A stretch of 64,000 bases of DNA from Gemmatimonadota bacterium (GTDB lineage: Bacteria; Gemmatimonadota; Gemmatimonadetes; Longimicrobiales; Gaopeijiaceae). How positions within the stretch are numbered: position 1 is the stretch's first letter; each line of letters starts with the position of its first letter. Made by a program: the position numbers and the translations under genes. The notes below the pieces were generated by a model. That model did no database searches. It was not told the DNA's origin and saw only the letters and a list, made by a program, of their open reading frames with translations. The stretch covers positions 372,001 to 436,000 of the forward strand of contig JAJDUP010000012.1 in NCBI GenBank assembly GCA_022826565.1. Direction: 5' to 3'. Shown one piece after another: positions 25,312 through 34,565 of the stretch.

Positions 25312-26499
25312 GTGATTCCGTCGGAAGCGAATGGAAAGGGCGGCTACGCGCCGCGGGGCAAGGACACCGGGCGGGTCAAGCCGAAGGGCTCGTCCCGGAT
25401 TCCGGCGCACTGCGGCGTGGAGACCATCCCCATTACTTCGCGCAAGCCGTCCTGGCTGAAGGTGCGATCGCCCGGCGGGCCGAACTACCTGCGGCTGAAG
25501 CGCATGATGCGCACCCAGTCGCTGCACACGGTCTGCGAAGAGGCCGGCTGCCCCAACATCGGCGAGTGCTGGGAGGCGGGGACGGCCACCTTCATGATCC
25601 TGGGCGACGTGTGCACGCGCGCCTGCAAGTACTGCGCGGTGGCGCACGGGATGCCCACCGAACTCGACCTGGACGAGCCCCGCCGCGTGGCCGATACGAT
25701 CGCCGCGATGGACCTGGACCACGTCGTCATCACCTCGGTCAACCGGGACGAGCTCGCCGACGGCGGTGCGAGCATCTATGCCGCGACGATCCGCGAAGTG
25801 CGCGCGCGGCTGCCTCACTGCTCGGTCGAGGTTCTGATCCCCGACTTCAAGGGCGACGAGGACGCGCTGCGCACCGTGATGGAGGCGCGTCCGGCGATCC
25901 TGGGCCACAACCTCGAGACGGTCGAGCGGCTGCACCCGGAAGTGCGGCCCGGCGGCCGCTACTGGCGCTCGATCTCGTACCTGGGAAGCGCGAAGCGGAT
26001 CGATCCCTCGATGCTGACCAAGACGGGCATCATCCTCGGGATGGGCGAGGAGGCGGACGAGATACGCCAGGCGATGGCCGACCTGCGCGAAGCCGCGGTC
26101 GACATCCTCACCCTGGGTCAGTACCTGCGGCCATCCCGCCAGCACATCCCGGTGGCGCGCTGGGTAACGCCGGACGAATTCGCCGACTGGAAGCGGATCG
26201 GCCAGGGCGAGTACGGTTTCCGCCACGTCGAGTCCGGGCCGCTCGTGCGCTCCAGCTACCATGCAAAGGAGCAGGCGCGCGAGGTCGAGGCGGGCGGGCC
26301 GGGCAACATCCGCGAGGTGATGGAGGCGGACATTCCGGCGCCGGCAGAGCGGCCGGAGCTTTCGGGCGCGGGCGCCACTCGTGAGGCGCCGACCGGGGTC
26401 CCGTCTACGGCCGACGACGGTGGGGCCAGGCAGCCGGCGCTGGTCCAGCTGCGCACGGTGCGGCACCCGCCGGCGCGCACCGCCGCGACCGGGAGCTGA
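25312..26499 (+). CDS. lipA: Lipoyl synthase
   Basis: 395 residues from an inferred GTG start with GGAG upstream. The auxiliary cluster motif CEEAGCPNIGEC (C-x4-C-x5-C) and the radical-SAM motif CTRACKYC are intact, followed by DLDHVVITSVNRDEL, LIPDFKGD and GHNLETV. LipA inserts two sulfur atoms into octanoyl-protein to make lipoate. It is longer than usual (about 300): some 45 basic residues precede SRKPSWLKV, and about 60 Pro/Ala-rich residues follow the core. The pdhA start lies 4 bases downstream, so the cofactor enzyme and its main client complex are co-expressed. Confidence 0.94.
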   Translation: MIPSEANGKGGYAPRGKDTGRVKPKGSSRIPAHCGVETIPITSRKPSWLKVRSPGGPNYLRLKRMMRTQSLHTVCEEAGCPNIGECWEAGTATFMILGDVCTRACKYCAVAHGMPTELDLDEPRRVADTIAAMDLDHVVITSVNRDELADGGASIYAATIREVRARLPHCSVEVLIPDFKGDEDALRTVMEARPAILGHNLETVERLHPEVRPGGRYWRSISYLGSAKRIDPSMLTKTGIILGMGEEADEIRQAMADLREAAVDILTLGQYLRPSRQHIPVARWVTPDEFADWKRIGQGEYGFRHVESGPLVRSSYHAKEQAREVEAGGPGNIREVMEADIPAPAERPELSGAGATREAPTGVPSTADDGGARQPALVQLRTVRHPPARTAATGS

Positions 26500-26503
26500 C
26501 CGA

Positions 26504-27631
26504 ATGGCGCAAGCGATTGGCGAGATGGAGGCAAAGGTGAACGGCACCGAGCTTTCGACGGCCGACGGAGAGGCCGACGCGGCTGGCCTGGAGGGGTTTT
26601 CCCGGGAGGAACTGCACGCTCTGCTAGCGGACATGCTCCTCTATCGCCGCTTCGAGGAGAAGGCCGAAGAAGCGTATGCGATCGGGAAGATCGGGGGATT
26701 CTGTCATCTGCACATCGGCCAGGAGGGCCTGGCCGCCGGCGCGATCAAGCCTCTCCGCGGCGACGACCTGGTCATCACCGCGTACCGCGAGCACACGCAG
26801 GCGATCGCGAAGGGCATCACGCCGCGGGCGGCGATGGCCGAACTCTACGGCAGGACCACCGGCTGCTCGGGCGGGCGGGGAGGCTCCATGCACCTCTTCG
26901 ACACGTCGGTGGGGTTCATGGGCGGACACGGCATCGTAGGCGGGCAGATTCCGCTCGGTGCCGGGCTGGGGTGGGCGATCCGCTACCGCGGCGGTGACCA
27001 GGTCTGCGTGTGCTTCATGGGCGACGCGGCCGTCAACCAGGGCGCCTTCCTCGAGTCGCTGAACATGTCGGCGATCTGGCGGCTGCCGGTGATCTACGTC
27101 GTCGAGAACAACGGTTACGGAATGGGCACCGCCTTCTCACGCGTGTCGGTCACGGATATGGAGGCGCGCTCCGGCGCCTGCGGCGTCCCCGCGCACACCA
27201 TCAACGGGCAGGACGTGCTCGAGACCTACCGCTTCTTCGAGGACCTGGCCGCGAAGGTGCGGGCCGGAGCGGGACCGCAGTTCGTCAACGCCCTCACCTA
27301 TCGTTTCCGGGGCCACTCGATGTCGGACCCGGTGTCGGGGACCTACCGGTCGAAGGAAGAGGTGGAGGCGCACATCACGCAGCAGGATCCGATCACGATC
27401 CTGCGCGACCGGATGATGGAGGCGGGTCTCCTGACGCAGGAGGAGCTCGAGGCGATCGACGCCGGGGCGCGCTCGATCTCCGACGATGCGGCCGACTTCG
27501 CCGACGCTTCGCCGGTCCCGGACCCGTCGACTCTCTACGACCACGTCTACGCCGAGATCAACGAGCACGGTCGGCTCTTCCTTGACGGGCGGGGCGAGCG
27601 TCCCGGAGACGGAGGGCCGGCCAATGGCTGA
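26504..27631 (+). CDS. pdhA: Pyruvate dehydrogenase E1 component, alpha subunit
   Basis: 375 residues from an ATG preceded by GGGAG. After a 35-residue variable start come the E1-alpha motifs LYRRFEEKAEEAY, GFCHLHIGQE, YREHTQAIAKG and GGRGGSMHLFD. The thiamine-diphosphate motif runs GDAAVNQGAFLESLN to VVENNGYGMGTAFSR, with the phosphorylation-loop-like YRFRGHSMSDP. It decarboxylates pyruvate and passes acetyl to the lipoyl arm of PdhC. The gene overlaps pdhB by 8 bases. Confidence 0.94.
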   Translation: MAQAIGEMEAKVNGTELSTADGEADAAGLEGFSREELHALLADMLLYRRFEEKAEEAYAIGKIGGFCHLHIGQEGLAAGAIKPLRGDDLVITAYREHTQAIAKGITPRAAMAELYGRTTGCSGGRGGSMHLFDTSVGFMGGHGIVGGQIPLGAGLGWAIRYRGGDQVCVCFMGDAAVNQGAFLESLNMSAIWRLPVIYVVENNGYGMGTAFSRVSVTDMEARSGACGVPAHTINGQDVLETYRFFEDLAAKVRAGAGPQFVNALTYRFRGHSMSDPVSGTYRSKEEVEAHITQQDPITILRDRMMEAGLLTQEELEAIDAGARSISDDAADFADASPVPDPSTLYDHVYAEINEHGRLFLDGRGERPGDGGPANG

Positions 27632-28610
27632 GATGACGTATCGGGACGCGCTCAACGCCGCCATGTGCCAGGAGATGGACCGGGACGACTCGGTCTTCCT
27701 GATGGGTGAGGAGGTTGCCGAATACGATGGCGCCTACAAGGTCTCGCGCGGCATGCTGGAGCGCTACGGCGACCAGCGCGTGGTGGATTCGCCGATCAGC
27801 GAGCTCGGCTTTGCGGGGCTCTGCGTGGGCGCGGCGATGACCGGACTGCGTCCGATCTGCGAGTTCATGACCTTCAACTTCTCGATCCTCGCCCTCGACC
27901 AGGTCATCAACAGCGCGGCCAAGATGCTCTACATGAGCAACGGGCAGATCCCGGTCCCGATCGTGTTCCGCGGCCCCACCGGCGCGGCGCTGCAGCTTTC
28001 GGCGCAGCACTCCCAGGCTTGCGAGACGTACTACGTGCACGCGCCCGGCGTGAAGCTGGTCACTCCGGCGACGCCGGCCGACGCGAAGGGGCTGCTCGCG
28101 GCGGCGATCCGCGACGACGACCCCGTGGCCGTGATGGAGGGCGAGCTGCTCTACAACGTCCGGGGCGAGGTGCCCGACGGGGAATACATCATCCCGCTGG
28201 GCGTGGCGGACCTGAAGCGCTCCGGCGACGACGTCAGCATCGTGACCCACGGCAAGATGGTACACGTCGCGCTCCAGGCCGCCGGCTTGCTCGCCCGCGA
28301 GGGGATCGAGGCCGAGGTGCTCGACCTGCGCTCGATCCGGCCGCTCGATGTGGACGCGATCCTGGAGACGGTGGCCCGCACCAACCGCGTGGTATACCTC
28401 GAGGAGGGGTGGCCGTTCGCGGGGGTGGGGGCGCAGATCGTGTCCATGATTCAAGACGAGGCGTTCGACGATCTCGACGCGCCGGTGGTCCGGGTTACCC
28501 AGGCCGATATCCCGATGCCGTATGCGAAGAACCTGGAGCAGCTCGCCAAGCCGAGCGCGAAGTCCGTGGTGAATGCGTGCAGGCAGGTGCTGTACCTGCC
28601 TGCCGCCTGA
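27624..28610 (+). CDS. pdhB: Pyruvate dehydrogenase E1 component, beta subunit
   Basis: 328 residues, normal length. Motifs include MTYRDALNAAMCQEM, FLMGEEVAEYDGAYKV, VVDSPISELGFAGL, the FRGPTGAALQLSAQHSQ segment typical of E1-beta, and YLEEGWPFAGVG in the C-terminal transketolase domain. It forms an alpha2beta2 heterotetramer with PdhA. The ATG lies inside the pdhA end (8-base overlap). A 74-base gap with GAGAAGGG separates it from pdhC. Confidence 0.95.
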   Translation: MAEMTYRDALNAAMCQEMDRDDSVFLMGEEVAEYDGAYKVSRGMLERYGDQRVVDSPISELGFAGLCVGAAMTGLRPICEFMTFNFSILALDQVINSAAKMLYMSNGQIPVPIVFRGPTGAALQLSAQHSQACETYYVHAPGVKLVTPATPADAKGLLAAAIRDDDPVAVMEGELLYNVRGEVPDGEYIIPLGVADLKRSGDDVSIVTHGKMVHVALQAAGLLAREGIEAEVLDLRSIRPLDVDAILETVARTNRVVYLEEGWPFAGVGAQIVSMIQDEAFDDLDAPVVRVTQADIPMPYAKNLEQLAKPSAKSVVNACRQVLYLPAA

Positions 28611-28684
28611 GGCCGTGATTCCGATCCCGCGTCGCGCCCGCGGCTCCAGGGGGCGGGGCGGGCAACAACCCGAGAAGGGATAGA

Positions 28685-30043
28685 ATGGCAACCAAGGTCC
28701 ACATGGAAGCGCTTTCCCCCACAATGGAGGAGGGCCAGGTCGTCAAGTGGCTGAAGGGGGAGGGCGACGCGGTCGCGCAGGGCGACATCCTCGCCGAGAT
28801 CGAGACCGACAAGGCGACGATGGAGCTGGTGGCCCGCGGGACGGGCGTGCTGCGCACGATCCTGGTGGGCGAAGGGGTCGCGGCGCCGGTGGGCGATGTG
28901 ATCGCGGTGATCGCGGACGAGGGCGAGGACATCGCCGCGCTGGTGGCGGGGCTGGAGGGCGGTGGGGCGGCGGCTGGCGCGGGTGCTCCCGGGGCTGGAG
29001 CGGCGGCCGCGGACGGAGACGGCGCGGCGGCCGGCACGGAGACGCAGGCGGCGCCGGCGGGCCAGGGGGTGCCGGGTGCCGGGGCCGGCCCCACGGCAAC
29101 CGAGGCAGGTGCGGGGCGGGCGGCAGGCGCGGCGGGGACGGTTCCGGCTGCAACAGCGGCCGTGGCCGCCACGACGGCGACCGGCCGGGTGAAGGCCTCG
29201 CCCGTGGCGCGGCGCCTGGCGGGCGATCTGGGTCTCGACATCGCGGCGGTGCAGGGGTCGGGGCCGGGTGGCCGGGTGATAAAGAGAGACATCGAGGCCG
29301 CTGCGAAGGCTGCCGCCGCCGCGCCGACGGTTACCGTGCCGACAGTGCCCGGCGTCGAGTTCGAGGATCTGCCGCTGTCGCAAATGCGCAAGACGGTCGC
29401 GCGCCGCCTGACGGAATCGCTTGGGCCCGTGCCCCACTTCTTCCTCACGGTCGACGTGGACATGACGCGGGCGCTGCAGGCGCGGGTGAGGATCAACGAG
29501 CTGCTGGCCGCGCAGGGCGCGAAGGCGTCGCTCAACGACATGATCATCAAAGCCGCCGCGGTGGCGCTGACGCGGCACCCGGAGTGCAACGCGTGGTGGC
29601 AGGGCAATTCCGTCCGCCGCTTCAACCAGGTGCACATGGGCATCGCGGTCGCCGTGCCCGACGGCCTGATCACCCCGGTCGTGCGGGACGCGCACGCCAA
29701 GGGCCTCGGCCAGATCAGCACCGAGATCCGCGAGCTTGCCGGGCGCGCCCGCGAGAAAAGGCTGCAGCCCCACGAATACACCGGATCGACATTCTCGATC
29801 TCCAACCTGGGCATGTTCGGGATCGAGGAGTTCACCGCCGTCATCAATCCGCCCGAGGCGGGAATCATCGCGGTCGGAGCGGTGGAGGAGCGGCCCGTGG
29901 TCGTGGACGGGGAGGTGGTCGTGCAGCCACGGATGCGGATCACGATGAGCTGCGATCACCGGGTGATCGACGGCGCGCAGGGCGCGCGCTTCCTCGCCAC
30001 GCTCAAGTCGTTCCTGGAAGAGCCGGCGGTGATTCTGATCTAG
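28685..30043 (+). CDS. pdhC: Dihydrolipoamide acetyltransferase (PDH E2)
   Basis: 452 residues. One lipoyl domain (about 1-80) carries the modified Lys in ETDKATMELV. A long Ala/Gly linker (about 90-165) leads to the E3/E1-binding domain (VKASPVARRLAGDLGLD, GSGPGGRVIKRDIE). The catalytic domain (about 220-452) holds MRKTVARRLTESL and the active-site motif DHRVIDGAQGARF. It transfers acetyl to CoA and forms the core of the complex. Its lipoyl Lys is the presumed target of the upstream lipA product. The linker is highly repetitive in Ala and Gly codons. Confidence 0.94.
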   Translation: MATKVHMEALSPTMEEGQVVKWLKGEGDAVAQGDILAEIETDKATMELVARGTGVLRTILVGEGVAAPVGDVIAVIADEGEDIAALVAGLEGGGAAAGAGAPGAGAAAADGDGAAAGTETQAAPAGQGVPGAGAGPTATEAGAGRAAGAAGTVPAATAAVAATTATGRVKASPVARRLAGDLGLDIAAVQGSGPGGRVIKRDIEAAAKAAAAAPTVTVPTVPGVEFEDLPLSQMRKTVARRLTESLGPVPHFFLTVDVDMTRALQARVRINELLAAQGAKASLNDMIIKAAAVALTRHPECNAWWQGNSVRRFNQVHMGIAVAVPDGLITPVVRDAHAKGLGQISTEIRELAGRAREKRLQPHEYTGSTFSISNLGMFGIEEFTAVINPPEAGIIAVGAVEERPVVVDGEVVVQPRMRITMSCDHRVIDGAQGARFLATLKSFLEEPAVILI

Positions 30044-30106
30044 CGAGTGCGGTATGGCCGGCTTTGCGCCAATGGGCGCAGGACGGCCAGAACATGTCAT
30101 CTTCAC

Positions 30107-30135
30107 TTTACATAATGCCATGTTTGCTTTACATG
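30107..30135 (+). promoter_or_regulatory. Candidate promoter with repeated TTTACA before the amidohydrolase gene
   Basis: TTTACA occurs at 30107-30112 and again at 30128-30133, 21 bases apart, in a short AT-rich island. The first copy (5 of 6 to the -35 consensus) plus TACATG 17 bases on could be a sigma-70 promoter. The spacing of the two copies also suits an operator with half-sites on the same face of the helix. Confidence 0.35.
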
Positions 30136-30161
30136 TGTCCCCTGTAGGGTCCCGTCGTGGC

Positions 30162-31472
30162 GTGGTCGACCGCCTGGTCGTTTCGCTGGCGTGTGTCCTG
30201 GCCGCGTCCGCCGCCAGCCCGGCGCCCGCGACGGCCCAGAATGACGCGATCGTGATCCGTGCGGACCGCCTCATCGACGGCAATGGCAACCTCACCTCAC
30301 CGGGAGCAGTCGTCGTCGAAGGCGACCGCATCGTCGCGGTGGGCGGCGAAGAGCTCGCCGGAAGAGGTGGTGTCGTCGTCGATCTCGGCGACGCGACCCT
30401 CCTGCCGGGCCTGATCGACCTCCACACCCACCTCACCGACAGGGTCGGCACGCACTGGGAGGAGGTGCTCATCACCACCACCCCGGCCCAGGCAGCCCTC
30501 TGGGGCGCGGCGAACGCGCTCACCACCCTGCGCGCCGGCTTCACGACCGTCCGCGACATGGGTCCGACCTGGCCCTACACCGACGTCGATCTGCGGGACA
30601 TCATCGACGAGGGCGCGATTCCGGGCCCGCGGATGCAGGTCGCCGGCAACTATGTCTCGTCGACGGGCGGTGCGGGCGACGCGCGACAGTTCTCGATCTA
30701 CGTGGACGTGCCGGTTGTGCGGAACCTGGCCGACGGGGTCGATGCGGTGCGCGCCGCGGTCCGCACCAACCACAAGAACGACGCCGACTTCACCAAGATC
30801 CTGGCCACCGGGGCGGTACTCTCCCAGGGTCTGTCCCCCGGCGCGCAGCAGTACTCGGACGAGGAAATCGCGGTTGCGGTCGAGGAGACGAACCGCTGGG
30901 GCCGCTTCACCGCCGCGCATGCCCACGGCACCGAGGGCATCAAGGCCGCGATCCGGGCGGGCGTGCGCACCATCGACCACGGCTCGATGCTGGACGACGA
31001 AGCGATCGCGATGCTGCAGGAGAGCGACCACACCTACTTCGTGCCCACCCTCTACGTCGGCGTGATCGTCCCGCGCGACGGCGCCGCCCTCGGCATCCCC
31101 GAGCCGCTCATCCGGCGCTCCACCGAGATGATGCGTTACCGCAACGCCACCTTCCGCCGCGCCCTGGACGCCGGGCTGACCATCGGCTTCGGCACCGACG
31201 CCGGCGTCTTCGAGCACGGCCACAACGCCCGCGAGTTCCAGGTCCGCGTCGAGATCGGCGAGAGCGAGATGGACGCCATCACGTCGGCCACCAGCGTCTC
31301 GGCGATGATCATGGGCTGGGACGACCGGGTCGGGTCGCTGGAGCCGGGCAAGCACGCGGACGTCATCGCCGTTCCCGGCAATCCCCTCGACGATATCACC
31401 GCGCTCGAACGGGTGATGTGGGTCATGAAGGGCGGTACGGTCTACCGGGACGACCGCGTGGAGGGGCGTTAG
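30162..31472 (+). CDS. Secreted amidohydrolase (imidazolonepropionase-like)
   Basis: 436 residues from the preferred GTG (reads MVDRLVVSLACVL), which gives a compact signal peptide cleaved after ATAQ; an ATG at 30120 is the alternative. The metal-dependent amidohydrolase core shows LPGLIDLHTHL, a Lys in FTKILATGAV that fits the carboxylated metal ligand, AHAHGTEGI, TIDHGSML and FGTDAGVFEHG, ending in the second beta-sandwich part PGKHADVIAVPGNPL. Relatives act as prolidases or aryldialkylphosphatase-like exported enzymes; the substrate is not fixed. It interrupts the PDH cluster between pdhC and lpdA on the same strand. Confidence 0.85.
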   Translation: MVDRLVVSLACVLAASAASPAPATAQNDAIVIRADRLIDGNGNLTSPGAVVVEGDRIVAVGGEELAGRGGVVVDLGDATLLPGLIDLHTHLTDRVGTHWEEVLITTTPAQAALWGAANALTTLRAGFTTVRDMGPTWPYTDVDLRDIIDEGAIPGPRMQVAGNYVSSTGGAGDARQFSIYVDVPVVRNLADGVDAVRAAVRTNHKNDADFTKILATGAVLSQGLSPGAQQYSDEEIAVAVEETNRWGRFTAAHAHGTEGIKAAIRAGVRTIDHGSMLDDEAIAMLQESDHTYFVPTLYVGVIVPRDGAALGIPEPLIRRSTEMMRYRNATFRRALDAGLTIGFGTDAGVFEHGHNAREFQVRVEIGESEMDAITSATSVSAMIMGWDDRVGSLEPGKHADVIAVPGNPLDDITALERVMWVMKGGTVYRDDRVEGR

Positions 31473-31508
31473 CTTTTCACGACCCGAGCGTCGGGAGCCC
31501 AGCCCTGG

Positions 31509-31570
31509 GCGAGCAATCAATCCCGGCGAGCCGGTCAGACGCCGGCGAGCCAGTCAACTCCTAGCGAGAG
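31509..31570 (+). repeat. Three and a half imperfect GCGAGC tandem units ending at the lpdA ribosome binding site
   Basis: GCGAGC recurs at 31509, 31526 and 31545, and as GCGAG at 31564, giving units of 17, 19 and 19 bases. Units 2 and 3 agree closely (GCGAGCCGGTCAGACGCCG against GCGAGCCAGTCAACTCCTA). The final partial unit GCGAGAGG is itself the Shine-Dalgarno region of lpdA. Confidence 0.6.
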
Positions 31571-31578
31571 GTCTTCCC

Positions 31579-32997
31579 TTGGCCGGAAACTCACAGACCA
31601 GAAACGATTTCGACGTCGCGATCATCGGCGGCGGCCCCGGCGGATACGTCGCCGCCATCCGGGCAGGCCAGCTCGGCCTCAAGGCCGCGTGCATCGAGGC
31701 CGACAAGCTGGGCGGCGTGTGCCTGAACATCGGCTGCATCCCCACCAAGGCGCTCCTCAGCAGCGCGCTCATGGTCAACGAACTGAAGGGCGCAGCCGGC
31801 CACGGCATCAACCTCAACGGCTTCACCACCGACCTGGGGCCGGCCCAGAAACGCAGCCGCAAGGTGGCGAACCGACTGTCCACCGGGGTCAGCTTCCTCC
31901 TCAAGAAGAACAAGGTCACCCACATCGAGGGCTATGGGCGGCTGTTGGGGGGTGGGAAGGTCGAAGTCGACAACAACGGCAGGAAGCAGGTCATCAGAGC
32001 CGAGCACATCGTCATCGCCACGGGTTCACGGCCGCGCAGCCTTCCCTTCCTGCAGATCGACGAAGAACGCATCTGGTCTTCGACGGGAGCCCTCTTCCAG
32101 GACAAGGCGCCCGAGACGCTGGTGGTCGTGGGGGCGGGTGCGGTCGGGATGGAGTTCGCGGACGTCTACAACGCCTACGGAACCAGGGTGACCATCATCG
32201 AGGCGCTGGACAGGGTGCTGCCGCTCGAGGACAAGGACTCCTCGCGCGCGGTGGCGATGGCCTTCAAGAAGCGCAAGATGGACATCTTCACCAGCGCCCG
32301 CGTGGAGTCGACGACGGTCAAGGACAACGGGGTCTCGATCGCCTTCACGGACCGGAAGGGCAAGGCGCACACGCTCGAGGTCGATTACGTCCTGTCAGCG
32401 GTCGGCAGGGTTCCCAACACCGAAGATCTCGGGCTGGAAAAAGCGGGAGTGAAACAGACCGAGCACGGCGGCTTCATCGCCGTCGACAGCGCCATGCGGA
32501 CCAATGTTCCCGGGATCTGGGCGGCCGGGGACTGCGCGGGCCAGCAGCTGCTCGCCCACAAGGGGATGCACGAAGGCGTGGTGGCGGTCGAGCACATCGC
32601 CGGGGTCGGGCATCACACGGTGGATTACGGGAATGTCCCCAACTGCACCTACTGCCACCCGGAGGTCGCCTCCGTCGGGCTCACCGAGGAGCAGGCGCGG
32701 GAAAAGGGGCTGGACATCGAGGTCGGAAAGTTCCCCTGGGCCGGGAACGGCCGTGCGCTGGCTGCGGGCGATTCCACCGGGTTCGTGAAGGTGATCCGCG
32801 ACAAGCGCTACTCGGAGGTCGTGGGTGCCCACATCGTGGGTCCGCACGCCACCGAACTGATCGGCGAATTCGTCATGGCGCGCCACCTCGAATCGACGGC
32901 CGAGGAGATCGACCGGGCCATGCATCCCCACCCGACGCTGTCGGAGGCGGTGGCGGAAGGGGCGCTGGGTGCGCTGGGGAGGGCGCTGCACATCTGA
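31579..32997 (+). CDS. lpdA: Dihydrolipoyl dehydrogenase (PDH E3)
   Basis: 472 residues from a TTG start with GAGAGG 7 bases upstream. FAD-binding motif IIGGGPGGYVAAIRAG, redox-active disulfide in GGVCLNIGCIPTK, NAD-binding VVGAGAVGMEFA, second FAD motif WAAGDCAGQQLLAHKG and the C-terminal active-site His-Glu in HPHPTLSEAV are all present. It reoxidises dihydrolipoyl-PdhC using NAD+. The separate TTG start and a 106-base spacer from the amidohydrolase suggest lower or separate expression compared with pdhA-C. Confidence 0.96.
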   Translation: MAGNSQTRNDFDVAIIGGGPGGYVAAIRAGQLGLKAACIEADKLGGVCLNIGCIPTKALLSSALMVNELKGAAGHGINLNGFTTDLGPAQKRSRKVANRLSTGVSFLLKKNKVTHIEGYGRLLGGGKVEVDNNGRKQVIRAEHIVIATGSRPRSLPFLQIDEERIWSSTGALFQDKAPETLVVVGAGAVGMEFADVYNAYGTRVTIIEALDRVLPLEDKDSSRAVAMAFKKRKMDIFTSARVESTTVKDNGVSIAFTDRKGKAHTLEVDYVLSAVGRVPNTEDLGLEKAGVKQTEHGGFIAVDSAMRTNVPGIWAAGDCAGQQLLAHKGMHEGVVAVEHIAGVGHHTVDYGNVPNCTYCHPEVASVGLTEEQAREKGLDIEVGKFPWAGNGRALAAGDSTGFVKVIRDKRYSEVVGAHIVGPHATELIGEFVMARHLESTAEEIDRAMHPHPTLSEAVAEGALGALGRALHI

Positions 32998-33081
32998 AGG
33001 GGGACGGGGCCGCACGGACCTGATGGCGCTGACGGACGCCGGCAGCCCTCACGTTACGTCAGGGTTGGGGCGCCGAACGGA

Positions 33082-34470
33082 TCATCGCCCGCGGGGACCG
33101 GCCTGCACGCCCATGAGCTTCAGCGCCGTCAGCGCCAGGACCTGCGTGCTCGCGGCCAGGTCGTCCACCGCACACGACTCATCCGGCTGGTGGGCCTCCT
33201 CGAGGGGGCCGGGGCCGTAGGCGACGCAGTGCTCGATTCCGGCGATGCGGGCGAAGTGCTTCTGGTCGTAGGTGCCGGGGCTCGCCACGAGCTCGGCAGC
33301 GCGGCCGCAAACCGTCTCCACCGCGCCGGAGAGCGCTGCGACGAGGGGCGACCCGGCCGGCGCATGGACGGGGTGGACGATCATGCGATCCTCGATGGTG
33401 AAGCGGCGGGCGGGATCGTCGCGCTGCACCGCCGCGACGTGGCGCTCGATTTCGGCCCGGACCTCCTCGAAGGGCTCTTCGGGTATGAACCGGCGGTCGA
33501 AGGTGGCGACGCAGCGGTCGGCCACGCAGGGTGACTGGGTGTCGGCCCCGGCCTGGCCGCCGGTGATGGCGTTGACGTTCAGCGAGGGGTGCCGAGAGGC
33601 GTCGGGGACCACGGGCAGCGCCGAGCGCCGTCGGGCGAGATCGGGGCCGAGCTCCGTGCGGAAGGCCTCCAGCAGCGCGCCCATGTCGTCGATGGCGCTG
33701 CGGCCGAGGTGGCTCATGCTGCCGTGGGCGGCGTGGCCGTGGGCGATGATGTCGAACCAGTAGACGCCCCTGTGTCCCACGCACACGCGGGCTGGCCCGA
33801 ACGGCTCGGGGATGATGGCGTAGCCGGTCTCCGCAGCCGAGATGACCCCCATCTCGCAGAGGTGGGCGACGCCCGCGAAGCCGCCGCTCTCCTCGTCTAC
33901 GGTCGCGCTGAGATCGATCGCCCCCGTGAGCTCGACGCCTGCCCGGCGGATCGCCTCGACGGCGAAGAGGGCGGCGGCGATGCCGGACTTCATGTCGCAG
34001 GCGCCGCGGCCGTAGATGCGACCGTCGCGCACGACGCCGGCGAAGGGGTCGACCGTCCAGCCGTCGCCCGGGGGGACGACGTCGAAGTGGCCGTTCAGGT
34101 GCAGGCGGGGAGTGTCGGCGCCCCCCTCGCCCCGCCCCACCACGTTCACGCGCGGGTGCGAGGCGGTGTGCTCGGTACGGCCTTCCGCGGCGATGTACTG
34201 CACGGTGAGGCCGGCGCGCTCCATCCGCCCGCCGATCAGCTCGGCGCACTCGCGGTAGCAGTCGCCCGGAGGATTCACCGTCGGGACGCGGACCATCTCG
34301 GCCGTGAAGGCCACGATCTCGTCACGCGCGGCCTCGACCTCGGCCAGCACGCGATCCGCGGCGCGGGCAAGCCCCGCGGACCCGGCGCGGTGCGCTGCTC
34401 GCCCACCCCCCGCCCGGCCGGCACGCTCTCCGGGGCTGGCGCGGCTCACTTCGTCGGCGCGATTCGGCAC
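33082..34470 (-). CDS. M20 family peptidase / ArgE-DapE-type deacylase
   Basis: 462 residues from a GTG with AAGGA 9 bases before it. A 40-residue Ala/Arg/Gly-rich extension precedes the family core. Metal and catalytic motifs are LNGHFDVVPPGDGW, GRGACDMKSGIAAA, VDEESGGFAG and the final His in PGTYDQKHFARIAG; a dimerisation domain interrupts the core. It hydrolyses an N-acylated amino acid or dipeptide with two zinc ions. ArgE, DapE or aminoacylase activity cannot be separated by eye. Divergent from the SDR gene (95-base gap) and convergent with lpdA. Confidence 0.88.
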   Translation of the reverse strand: MPNRADEVSRASPGERAGRAGGGRAAHRAGSAGLARAADRVLAEVEAARDEIVAFTAEMVRVPTVNPPGDCYRECAELIGGRMERAGLTVQYIAAEGRTEHTASHPRVNVVGRGEGGADTPRLHLNGHFDVVPPGDGWTVDPFAGVVRDGRIYGRGACDMKSGIAAALFAVEAIRRAGVELTGAIDLSATVDEESGGFAGVAHLCEMGVISAAETGYAIIPEPFGPARVCVGHRGVYWFDIIAHGHAAHGSMSHLGRSAIDDMGALLEAFRTELGPDLARRRSALPVVPDASRHPSLNVNAITGGQAGADTQSPCVADRCVATFDRRFIPEEPFEEVRAEIERHVAAVQRDDPARRFTIEDRMIVHPVHAPAGSPLVAALSGAVETVCGRAAELVASPGTYDQKHFARIAGIEHCVAYGPGPLEEAHQPDESCAVDDLAASTQVLALTALKLMGVQAGPRGR

Positions 34471-34565
34471 ACTCGGCTTCCTTGCAGGGGCGCGGCACGG
34501 TCATGGGAACGGCTTTACATTCTGCCACCTTCCGGCCTCACTCGAAACCCTGAAAGAGACACTCC

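Noticed and set aside
28960-29170. Ala/Gly-rich segment of pdhC as a separate repeat element
   Set aside because: It is the expected flexible linker between the lipoyl and E3-binding domains of E2 proteins.
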